A DNA stretch of 28,427 nucleotides from CAISGS01 sp044376615 (lineage in GTDB: Bacteria; Pseudomonadota; Alphaproteobacteria; Caulobacterales; Caulobacteraceae): positions 1 to 28,427 of the forward strand of contig JBILKO010000024.1 in the NCBI GenBank assembly GCA_044376615.1, given 5' to 3'. The translations under genes and the position numbers were made by a program. Shown here piece after piece: positions 6,817-14,290 of this stretch. Under the pieces are notes generated by a model that was given only the letters and a program-made list of their open reading frames with translations, was not told the DNA's origin and made no database searches. The first letter of the stretch is position 1; each line of letters opens with the position of its first letter.

Positions 6817-8984
6817 GCTTTTACAAAGGGCAGGCTGGTCGTTGGTTTGCCGGTTAAGGCCAAAAGGGCATTGGCAACCGCTGGGGCAATTGGCGGGGTA
6901 CCTGGCTCGCCAATGCCGCTGGGATTTGCGCCAGACGGGACAATATGGGTTTCGACCATCGGGGCTTCGTTCAGGCGCAAAACCCGATAGGAGTCGAAAT
7001 TGTGCTGTTCGACTAGCCCGTCCTTGAGCGTGATTTCGCCAAATAGGGCTGCGGACAGGCCATAATTGACTGAGCCCTCCATTTGCGCCGCGATCTGATC
7101 TGGCGAAATGGCAATGCCGCAATCGACGGCGCAAACGACGCGGTGGACTTTTGGTACGCCATCGACGAGCGAGACCTCTGCCACCTGGGCAACCACGCTG
7201 CCAAAGCTTTCATGCACGGCAAGGCCGCGCGCGACACCCTTTGGCAAGGGCTTATCCCAGTCGGCCTTTTGGATGGCTAAGTCCATAACCGCCAAATGCC
7301 GCTTGGCATCGGCCTTGGTATAGAGGGCGCGCCGATAGGCCACCGGATCCTTACCGGCCTTGGCGGCCAATTGATCAATCGTGTGTTCCATCACCAGGGC
7401 CGTATGTGTGCCGCCAACCGAGCGCCACCATAAGACCGAGACCGGAGAGTCCACCAAGACAAGCTGGCCATCGACAACGGGGGTGGCCTTTAGATAGGGC
7501 GATTCATAGGTTCCTTCGACAGCCGGAACCTCGAACTTGCCCTGGGGCATGGGCACGCCCTTCATGATCGACTGAGTGACGATGGTGTGCCGCCAGGCGG
7601 CCGGATAGCCATCGGCCCCGACCTTGATCGCCAGATTATGATGGACCATGGGACGATAATGGCCCGCCAGCATGTCGTCTTCGCGGGTCCAGACCAATTT
7701 CACGGGCGTAAAGCCGCCAATTTTTTTGGCGATCCGTGCGCATTCCACAACAAAATCCCCGTCTGCGGTCGCACGTCGTCCAAAAGATCCGCCCGTGGTT
7801 AGGGTTTCGATCTCAATCGCGCCAGGAAGTACACCGATGGCCTTGGCCACATTGACCTGGTCCATGGTCGGGCCCTGGCAGCCATAGGTCAGTTTAACCC
7901 TCTGACCATCGACCTGGGCAACGCAGTTCATGGGTTCCATAGACGCATGGGCCAGATAAGGAAAATCAAAGCTTGCTGCATGCAAGGGGGCGTTAAAGGC
8001 ATTGGTTGCGTCACCATTGGCTTCAAACACCTTAGCGTCGGTCCGGGCCAGGGCCGCCTTGGCATAGGCGAGCTTAATCGCATCCGTGCTGCGCTTTTCC
8101 GCCTTTGTTTCGTCCCATGTAACTTTTAAGGCGTCGCGGCCTTGTTTGGCGGCCCAGGTATTCTCCGCCACAACGGCAACGCCGGTCGGGATCTTGAAAA
8201 TCTTGACGACGCCCTTGATTTTTCTGGCTTCGGTGTCGTCAAAGCTCGCAACTGTTGCGCCAAACCGTGGCGGATGGGCGACCATGGCAGTCAACATGCC
8301 AGGCATGTGAATGTCTTGGGTATAGACGGCTGCGCCGGTGCTCTTGGCTAAGCTGTCCTTGCGCCTGACCTTTTGTGTCCCGATCAAGGTAAAGGTTTTG
8401 GGATCCTTTAGGGTCGGGTTTTCCGGCGGCGCGATTTTTGCCGCATCGGCCAGCAGCGCGCCAAAGCTGGCGCTTTTGCCGGAGGGATGGCTGACCAGAC
8501 TGTCCTTTACGGTGATTTCAGCGGCGGGCACGCCCCATTTGGCGCTAGCAGCCTGGACGAACATGGCGCGTGCGCTCGCGCCGGCCTGACGCAGCTGCGT
8601 CCAGCTATTGGCAATCGCCGTCGAGCCGCCTGTGCCTTGGGCCCCCATAAATAGGTTCTTATAGACCTTGGTATCGGCGGGGGCCTGTTCGACCAGGACC
8701 CTTGACCAGTCGGCATCCAGCTCTTCAGCCACAATCGCGGCCAGCCCGGCATGCGTGCCCTGACCAAATTCAACATGTTTAGAAATAACGGTCACAGCGC
8801 CGTCAGCACCGATCTTGATGAAGGGGCCAAAGGCGCCGAAATCGCGCTTTTTGGCGCCGAGGCTGAGGACATCCATCGGCGAGCAACCGACCAGGAGCGC
8901 GCCGCCGACCAGACTTGCGCCAATCACCAGATCACGGCGGGTTGCACCGGCCCTCGAAACTCTCAAAGCTTGGTTCATGATCAT
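6813..8984 (-). CDS. iorB: Molybdopterin-binding large subunit, isoquinoline 1-oxidoreductase beta-like, Tat lipoprotein
   Basis: A 723-residue xanthine-oxidase-family large subunit that binds molybdenum cofactor. It resembles the beta subunit of isoquinoline 1-oxidoreductase and related membrane-side aldehyde dehydrogenases. The N terminus has a twin-arginine motif (Arg16-Arg17 in TRRDLVIG) and then a lipobox LVGC with Cys34, followed by serine. This predicts Tat export as a folded protein and outer-membrane lipidation. Cofactor motifs include GGSFGRR, VLWWRSVGGTHTALV and, near the C terminus, GEPGTPPIAPAVANA with the active-site glutamate. The iorA-like 2Fe-2S partner is 7 bases upstream in the same operon. 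The substrate cannot be told from sequence. A cytochrome subunit is not present. Confidence 0.88.
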   Translation of the reverse strand: MIMNQALRVSRAGATRRDLVIGASLVGGALLVGCSPMDVLSLGAKKRDFGAFGPFIKIGADGAVTVISKHVEFGQGTHAGLAAIVAEELDADWSRVLVEQAPADTKVYKNLFMGAQGTGGSTAIANSWTQLRQAGASARAMFVQAASAKWGVPAAEITVKDSLVSHPSGKSASFGALLADAAKIAPPENPTLKDPKTFTLIGTQKVRRKDSLAKSTGAAVYTQDIHMPGMLTAMVAHPPRFGATVASFDDTEARKIKGVVKIFKIPTGVAVVAENTWAAKQGRDALKVTWDETKAEKRSTDAIKLAYAKAALARTDAKVFEANGDATNAFNAPLHAASFDFPYLAHASMEPMNCVAQVDGQRVKLTYGCQGPTMDQVNVAKAIGVLPGAIEIETLTTGGSFGRRATADGDFVVECARIAKKIGGFTPVKLVWTREDDMLAGHYRPMVHHNLAIKVGADGYPAAWRHTIVTQSIMKGVPMPQGKFEVPAVEGTYESPYLKATPVVDGQLVLVDSPVSVLWWRSVGGTHTALVMEHTIDQLAAKAGKDPVAYRRALYTKADAKRHLAVMDLAIQKADWDKPLPKGVARGLAVHESFGSVVAQVAEVSLVDGVPKVHRVVCAVDCGIAISPDQIAAQMEGSVNYGLSAALFGEITLKDGLVEQHNFDSYRVLRLNEAPMVETHIVPSGANPSGIGEPGTPPIAPAVANALLALTGKPTTSLPFVKA

Positions 8985-8991
8985 CCCTCGC

Positions 8992-9447
8992 CTAGACGGC
9001 TTTGGACGCAGCAGCGTCCTTGATGGCAGCGCGAATGCGTTGATAGGCCCCGCAGCGACAAATATTGCCGCTCATGGCCGCGTCAATATCGGCATCGGTT
9101 GGGCGAGGCTTTTGCGCCAGCAGGGCAGCCGCAGCCATGATCTGGCCCGACTGGCAATAGCCGCATTGGGGAACATCATGCTTAACCCAAGCGGCCTGCA
9201 AGGGATGGTCTCCGTTCAGGCCCTCAATCGTAGTGATTTTCACCCCCGCCAGAGCCTCGATCGGGGTCGAGCAAGACCGGATCGGCTGGCCATCGGCATG
9301 GACCGTGCAGGCCCCACACTGTGCAATGCCGCAGCCAAATTTGGAGCCGGTCATTTTCAGCTCATCGCGCAGTACCCATAAAAGGGGCGTGTCTGGCGCC
9401 GCCTCAACCTGAAGCGTCTTACCGTTTACCTCGAGCGCGATGGACAT
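8992..9447 (-). CDS. iorA: 2Fe-2S small subunit, isoquinoline 1-oxidoreductase alpha-like
   Basis: A 151-residue protein with two [2Fe-2S] clusters that passes electrons from the molybdenum site of the partner subunit. Plant-type cluster ligands are Cys39, Cys44, Cys47 and Cys59. The helical-domain cluster uses Cys95, Cys98, Cys130 and Cys132 (CGYCQSG and CRC). No signal peptide is visible, while the partner has a Tat signal, so export would need piggyback transport of the folded complex. It is the first gene of the two-gene operon and faces the siroheme-synthase-like gene across a promoter region full of short repeats. Confidence 0.93.
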   Translation of the reverse strand: MSIALEVNGKTLQVEAAPDTPLLWVLRDELKMTGSKFGCGIAQCGACTVHADGQPIRSCSTPIEALAGVKITTIEGLNGDHPLQAAWVKHDVPQCGYCQSGQIMAAAALLAQKPRPTDADIDAAMSGNICRCGAYQRIRAAIKDAAASKAV

Positions 9448-9472
9448 CGGGCCTGGTCTCCCTGATGGACTA

Positions 9473-9529
9473 TAATTCTTGGTTCGGCCGAATTAAGATA
9501 GCTTAGGCTTGATCTTAACGTCGCTTAGG
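9473..9529. promoter_or_regulatory. Repeat-rich divergent control region of iorA and siroheme-synthase-like gene
   Basis: Three structures are packed into 57 bases: TAATTC/GAATTA (9473-9478 and 9490-9495), a perfect 7-bp inverted repeat TTAAGAT/ATCTTAA (9493-9499 and 9512-9518), and a direct repeat GCTTAGG (9501-9507 and 9523-9529) spaced 22 bases apart, about two helical turns. This points to binding of one or more regulators between the divergent genes. The regulator is unknown and no clear sigma-70 promoter was picked out. Confidence 0.45.
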
Positions 9530-9591
9530 TCAAGTCGCGATCGATGATTTCACGTTTCTGCAAAGATTTTTTGACGGTCTGGACCTGCCCC

Positions 9592-10473
9592 ATGGATGCC
9601 TTTCCGGCGTTTTTCCCCCTAGATGGGGCTGTGATTGTGATTGCTGGGACGGGTGAGCCGGCTGAGGCCAAGGCCAGGCTTTTCGATGGTTCGCCCGCCA
9701 AGTTAAAGCGCTTGGCCAATGAAGTGGCATTTGGGGCCCAGGCTTATGAAGGCGCGGCGCTGGCGTTTATCGCGCATTCTGATGAGGCTTTCTGCCTTGC
9801 GGCGGCGGCAGCTGCGCGCAAGATAGGCGTGCCGGTCAATGTGGTGGATCGGCCTGACCTTTGCGACTTCACCACCCCGGCCATTATTGATCGGGGCCAG
9901 GTCGTGGCCGCGATCGGAACGGGCGGCTCTGCGCCGCTTTTGGCAAGCCAATTACGCGCTGATTTGGAGGCTCGTATACCGCCTGGCGTCGGCAAGCTGG
10001 CCTTGTTGTTGAAATCCATGCAGGCTGAAATCCGAACTGCCTTTCCTGACCTTGTCCGCCGCCGCGCCTTTTTGCGGCAGGCGGCCAGTGGGCCAGTAGC
10101 GCAAGCGGCAATGAAGGGTGATCTTGATCAGGCCAAGTACCTTATGGGCGACCTCTTGACCCAGGGCCTGGCCTTGAGGGGAAGCGCTTATCGCTTAGAG
10201 GGTACTGGGCCGGCAGAACTCTTGAGCCTTAAGGCGGCTAGGCTTTTGTCAGAGGCCGATGTTCTGGTGCTCGGTCCAAAGGCAAATCATGGGATCGTCG
10301 CATTGGCGCGCCGAGATGCTGAGCGCCTTGATGCAGACCAAACCGATGCGCGTGCTATAGCCGACCTTTTGAATGCGGGTCTATGTGTCGTCCTTATTGC
10401 TGCGAACGGCCTGGCCAAGACCCTACTAGACCTTGGCCACGAGGTTGAAGCCTTGCCGATCGCGCTGAGCTAG
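9592..10473 (+). CDS. Siroheme-synthase-like protein (CysG N-terminal domain with shortened C-terminal part)
   Basis: A 293-residue protein from the chosen start. The first 150 residues match precorrin-2 dehydrogenase/sirohydrochlorin ferrochelatase: FPAFFPL, a nucleotide-binding loop GTGEPAEAK that departs from the usual GGGxVAxRK, VNVVDRPDLCDF with the essential aspartate (Asp86), and IDRGQVVAAIGTGG. A linker region follows, then GTGPAELLSLKAARLLSEAD, which resembles the start of the uroporphyrinogen-III methyltransferase domain (normally VGAGPGDPELLTLKA). The rest of that domain, including the RLKGGDP region, is missing, so methylation is unlikely. CysG proper is about 457 residues. The frame is open up to ATG 9544, but ATG 9592 begins directly at the conserved MDAFPAFF. 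The precise activity is uncertain. Confidence 0.75.
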   Translation: MDAFPAFFPLDGAVIVIAGTGEPAEAKARLFDGSPAKLKRLANEVAFGAQAYEGAALAFIAHSDEAFCLAAAAAARKIGVPVNVVDRPDLCDFTTPAIIDRGQVVAAIGTGGSAPLLASQLRADLEARIPPGVGKLALLLKSMQAEIRTAFPDLVRRRAFLRQAASGPVAQAAMKGDLDQAKYLMGDLLTQGLALRGSAYRLEGTGPAELLSLKAARLLSEADVLVLGPKANHGIVALARRDAERLDADQTDARAIADLLNAGLCVVLIAANGLAKTLLDLGHEVEALPIALS

Positions 10474-12128
10474 ATGTCTAGGCTTCGGCCGCGTGTTTCG
10501 GGCAAAAGCACCAGGGTGCAGATCACGCTGATTGCGGTGAAGACAACTGGATACCAAAGGCCTGAATAGATATTGCCGGTCGAGGCGACGATCGCAAAGG
10601 CGGTAAAGGGCAAAAAGCCACCAATCCAGCCTGTGCCAATATGGTAGGGCAGGGACATGGCCGTATAGCGGATGCGGGTCGGAAAAAGCTCAACCAGGCA
10701 TGAGGCGATGGGGCCAAAAAGAGCGGTCGCGGCAATAACAAACACCATCAATATGCCAAAAACGCCCGCGATATTGACCTTAGCCGGATCCGCCTTGGCC
10801 GGATAGCCAGCCGCTTCGAGCGCCGCCTTGATACGGGTCTCTACCTCGGTCTTAATGGTCTTGAGCGCAGCCTTGTCGAGGTCCTTGCCATCGGCAGAGG
10901 CGACAGACACTTCGCCAATCTTGACATAGGCCACCGTGCCCTTAGGCGCGACCTCAGTGTCATACGACACGCCGGCATTAGCCAGGGTGCTTTTGGCTAT
11001 ATCACAGGCCGTTGAAAAGACGGCCTTACCAACCGGATCAAATTGTAAAGAACAGGTCGCAGGATCTGCAACCACTACAATCGGGGTCTGTTTGCTCGCC
11101 CTTGCCAAGTCCGGATTGGCCGTCTGCATCAGGAGATGAAAGCCCGGGAAAAACGCCACCAAGGCGAGGACCATGCCCGCTAGCATAACTGGCTTACGCC
11201 CAATCTTGTCCGACAGCCAGCCAAACAGGATATAAAGCGGCGCGCTGGCGACGGTCGCGGCAATCATCAACATATTGACGGTCGCAGGTTCGACCTTGAG
11301 GAATTTTTCCAGAAAAATCTGGGTATAGAAAAAGCCGGTATACCAGACCGCGCCCTGGGCGCTCATGACGGCAAACAGGGCAATCAAGACCAGCTTTAGG
11401 TTCGGCCACTGGCCGAAGGCTTCAGCATAGGGCGCTTTAGAATGGCTGCCTTCCTCATGCATTTTCTGAAAGGTTGGGCTCTCGGATAGTTTAACGCGCA
11501 TCCAGACTGAGATGCCGACCAAGATTGCCGATACCATAAAGGGAATGCGCCAGCCCCAGGCGACAAACGCCTCTTCGCCGACGATTGTACGGGTGATGAG
11601 TATGACGCCGAGCGCGCCAAACAGACCAAAGGCGGCGGATGCCTGGATCCAGCCGGTCATACGGCCGCGCGCACTCGCGGGGGCATGTTCGGCGACATAA
11701 ATCGCTGCACCGCCATATTCACCGCCTAATGCAAAGCCTTGTAGGCAGCGGGCAATGATCAGCAGGATCGGTGCAATTATGCCGGCCTGGGCATAGGTGG
11801 GCAGGAAGCCGACGGCAAAGGTTGCCCCGCCCATCAAGACGATCGTGAACAAAAACGCACCCTTGCGGCCTTTGCGATCACCGATGCGCCCAAAAACAAG
11901 GGCACCCAATGGCCGAATTGCAAAACCGGCCCCAAAAATGGCTAGGGCAAAGATAAAGGCGACCGTATCACTGACGCCTGCAAAAAAGGTCTTGGCCAAA
12001 ACCTGGGTCAACGCACCGAATATGAAGAAATCGTACCACTCAAACGCGGTTCCTGCCGATGAGGCCGCAATCACGGTGCGCATGGACGCCTTTGGCGGTG
12101 CTATCATCGTGTCACTTGATTGGCTCAT
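10470..12128 (-). CDS. MHS-family MFS transporter (metabolite:H+ symporter) with large periplasmic loop
   Basis: A 552-residue transporter of the metabolite:H+ symporter branch of the major facilitator superfamily (ProP, ShiA and KgtP relatives). Twelve membrane segments can be traced. Family signatures include EWYDFFIFG in helix 1, FGRIGDRKGRK after helix 2, RCLQGFALGGEYGGA in helix 4, and SDKIGRKP after helix 8. Between helices 9 and 10 is an extra loop of about 130 residues, predicted periplasmic, with two cysteines (TCSLQFD and TACD). Usual members are about 420-450 residues and lack it. ATG 12128 has GGGGAAG upstream. It lies 60 bases after the gntR stop and is probably co-transcribed. 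Substrate unknown; an organic acid would suit the nearby CoA-transferase-family gene. Confidence 0.85.
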   Translation of the reverse strand: MSQSSDTMIAPPKASMRTVIAASSAGTAFEWYDFFIFGALTQVLAKTFFAGVSDTVAFIFALAIFGAGFAIRPLGALVFGRIGDRKGRKGAFLFTIVLMGGATFAVGFLPTYAQAGIIAPILLIIARCLQGFALGGEYGGAAIYVAEHAPASARGRMTGWIQASAAFGLFGALGVILITRTIVGEEAFVAWGWRIPFMVSAILVGISVWMRVKLSESPTFQKMHEEGSHSKAPYAEAFGQWPNLKLVLIALFAVMSAQGAVWYTGFFYTQIFLEKFLKVEPATVNMLMIAATVASAPLYILFGWLSDKIGRKPVMLAGMVLALVAFFPGFHLLMQTANPDLARASKQTPIVVVADPATCSLQFDPVGKAVFSTACDIAKSTLANAGVSYDTEVAPKGTVAYVKIGEVSVASADGKDLDKAALKTIKTEVETRIKAALEAAGYPAKADPAKVNIAGVFGILMVFVIAATALFGPIASCLVELFPTRIRYTAMSLPYHIGTGWIGGFLPFTAFAIVASTGNIYSGLWYPVVFTAISVICTLVLLPETRGRSLDI

Positions 12129-12188
12129 GGCGATCTTCCCCGAAACTGTTTTGCCCGGTTTAACATTGAGGAAGGCGTTTAGGAAAGC

Positions 12189-12905
12189 CTAGGCATCCAG
12201 CCTATAGGTCATGGCATAGACAAATCGTCCGCTTGGATGGGTGCTGTCCGTCGCCAGGACGAGATTGTCGCTCGCGTCAAAATATCGCCTCAGTGTGCGC
12301 AGGCCCGCTGAGCCTTTTTCGGCCTTTAAAGTTCGTGCTGTTGCCGCATCGAGCGACTCTGCGGCGATTTCTTGTTCGATCCGGCGGGTATGCACGCCAA
12401 AATCGCGGGCAATGAGTTGGTGGATTGCCCCGTCCCAGCCTACGAGGCCACTGACAATAGTGGCAAAGCTGAGCGGGACAAAAAGGCTAGAGACCGCCAC
12501 CGGCTCTGATCCTGCACGGCGCACACCCTCTATAACCAGCCAGGTCTGGCCAGGCTTAGCCTTTATCCGGTCTGCCTCGACAAGGGTAAGCGCCCGTGGA
12601 TTAGCGGCCCGGACGATCAATCGGGCCTCGCGGGCATATTGAGTCAGGGTTTCCGGGCCGCCGAGGGGCTGAACAAAGCTTGGGGCAATCTGGTTGGCAA
12701 TGACGGTTGTTCCCGCACCGCGACGCCTTTGGACCAGGCCTGCCTCACGCAATAGGCGCAAGGCATCTCGAACCGTATGGCGCGATGCGGAATAGATCTG
12801 GCACAGTTCCATTTCGGGCGGCAAGTGATCGCCGACGCCATAACGCCCTTCGGTTATATCGGCCCGCAAGGCAGCGGCCAATTGTCTATAGCGCGGTAGG
12901 GTCAT
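12189..12905 (-). CDS. GntR-family regulator with UTRA domain (HutC-like)
   Basis: A 238-residue transcription factor. The N-terminal winged helix spans about residues 1-70: LPRYRQLAAALRADITEGRYGVGDHLPPE, then YSASRHTVRDALRLLREAGLVQRR. A UTRA ligand-binding domain fills the rest, with VIEGVRRAGSEPVAVSSLFVP and the EQEIAAESLD segment typical of HutC/FarR proteins. It lies between the CoA-transferase-family gene (31 bases upstream) and the MHS transporter (60 bases downstream), so it probably controls that cluster and responds to a metabolite of it. No convincing operator was found in the short upstream gap, and no strong ribosome binding site precedes ATG 12905. Confidence 0.88.
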   Translation of the reverse strand: MTLPRYRQLAAALRADITEGRYGVGDHLPPEMELCQIYSASRHTVRDALRLLREAGLVQRRRGAGTTVIANQIAPSFVQPLGGPETLTQYAREARLIVRAANPRALTLVEADRIKAKPGQTWLVIEGVRRAGSEPVAVSSLFVPLSFATIVSGLVGWDGAIHQLIARDFGVHTRRIEQEIAAESLDAATARTLKAEKGSAGLRTLRRYFDASDNLVLATDSTHPSGRFVYAMTYRLDA

Positions 12906-12936
12906 GGTGGCAGAGCCGAATGAACAACAAACGAGT

Positions 12937-14202
12937 CTATATCAAGCTTCGCAACTGACGCCAGTCTTGTTCGAGCTGGGCGCGGTGTTGCGGGGCGGCC
13001 AATCCGATCAGGGCCTCGGCTCGGGCATCGAGCGACAGGCCGCGAAGGTCAGCACTGCCATATTCAGTGGCGACAATAGCCACATCATTGCGCGGCACAC
13101 TGACAGCACCGTGCGCCAAGCGCGGGACAATACGGCTGATACGACCGCCTTTTGTCGTGGCATTAAGGGCGATGATCGGCTTGCCTTGGGGCGCACGACT
13201 GGCGCTGCGTAGAAAATCGGTCAGGCCGCCAATGCCCGAAATCTGACGACCACCCAGAAATTCGGCATTGGCCTGGCCAAACAGGTCGATTTCTAGGGCT
13301 GAATTGATGGCTGTGAACCGGGGTATCACCGACAATAGGTCGTGGTTATGGGTTTCACTGACGGGCGTAAACCGGACATTTGGACTGGTGCTCATGCGAC
13401 GGATCAATGCCTTTTGTCCGAGGGCAATGCCTGTGACAATGGCGTCAGGCCGATCGGCAATTGCGCCACAATCGATCAGGTCCAAGACTGGATCTATAAC
13501 CATGCCCGACCGGATGGTCAGGTTTTTCCGGTCCTTTAAGGTCTGCAAGACCGCATAGCCCATCTTGCCAAGGCCGACCTGTAGGGCTGCGCCGTCCTCA
13601 ATATGGGTTTGGACATGGTGGGCAATATCGGCAAAGCTTGCCTCTAATGGCCCAGGATCATAGGCGATGTGGTCTACGGCCTGTTCCACAACCAAATCAA
13701 ATTGCGACAAGGCGATCTTGTGGCCGCGCAGCGGCGCCGGCAGGCTTGGATTAATGTGCGCCACGCGAAAAACGGCACGCCCTAAGACGGCGGGTTGAAA
13801 GTCCACCGAAGGCCCGAGGCTGCAATAGCCTTGTTCATCCGGACTTGAGACCTGAACAATAGCGGCATCAAGCGGCGTCGCCCCCAGCCAATGCCAGGCC
13901 TGGCTATAGGCTTGGGGGATAAGGCTAAAGCGCCCGGTCTCGAAACTGGTGCGCCAGTCTGCCCCGACAAAGATACCTTCACTGAAGCCGTTGGGGTGAA
14001 GCCCGGCCCAATCAGTACGGTTGACGCCTGGTATGGCTGCCCCGACAAAAGTAAGGCCAGCGGCTGCTTCCGGATTACGCCGATAGGCGTCTGCAAAAAC
14101 CATCGGCTCAACGCCGCCGCTAGCGACAAAAACCCGCCCGCCTGTGCCTTTAAGCTGCTTGGCCAGGGCCAAAATGGCCTGATCTGGGTCACAAGAGATC
14201 AT
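12937..14202 (-). CDS. Acetyl-CoA hydrolase/transferase family protein
   Basis: A 421-residue member of the family that includes acetyl-CoA hydrolase, 4-hydroxybutyrate CoA-transferase and succinyl-CoA:acetate CoA-transferase. Features seen are SPDEQGYCSLGPSVDF, the VGLGKMGYAVLQTL block, FTPVSETHNHD (usually FTPVSYTHN), INSALEIDLFGQANAE, GIGGLTDFLRSA and ALNATTKGGRISRIVP, followed by VATEYGSADLRGLS near the C terminus. ATG 14202 is preceded by AAGGAAAG. It is the first gene of a minus-strand cluster with a GntR/UTRA regulator and an MHS transporter, so it may handle the CoA ester of an imported acid. Donor and acceptor cannot be predicted. Confidence 0.85.
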   Translation of the reverse strand: MISCDPDQAILALAKQLKGTGGRVFVASGGVEPMVFADAYRRNPEAAAGLTFVGAAIPGVNRTDWAGLHPNGFSEGIFVGADWRTSFETGRFSLIPQAYSQAWHWLGATPLDAAIVQVSSPDEQGYCSLGPSVDFQPAVLGRAVFRVAHINPSLPAPLRGHKIALSQFDLVVEQAVDHIAYDPGPLEASFADIAHHVQTHIEDGAALQVGLGKMGYAVLQTLKDRKNLTIRSGMVIDPVLDLIDCGAIADRPDAIVTGIALGQKALIRRMSTSPNVRFTPVSETHNHDLLSVIPRFTAINSALEIDLFGQANAEFLGGRQISGIGGLTDFLRSASRAPQGKPIIALNATTKGGRISRIVPRLAHGAVSVPRNDVAIVATEYGSADLRGLSLDARAEALIGLAAPQHRAQLEQDWRQLRSLI

Positions 14203-14290
14203 ACGCTTTCCTTTGGATTTCGCCCGACAAATGTTCCCAAGGCCTAACTTAGAGGCTGCAGAAGCGCAAATAGGGGACTATTATTGCCGC

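Noticed and set aside
8815..9381. A 188-codon plus-strand open frame antisense to the iorA/iorB genes, and similar long antisense frames over moeA, moaA, ydbH and others
   Set aside because: They lie on the opposite strand of genes with clear family motifs, show no recognisable domains and have low-complexity Arg/Ala/Pro-rich translations typical of shadow frames in GC-rich DNA.
14213..14290. N-terminal extension of the amidase from TTG 14213
   Set aside because: The extra 26 residues match nothing in the family, while ATG 14291 has a ribosome binding site and begins at the conserved region.
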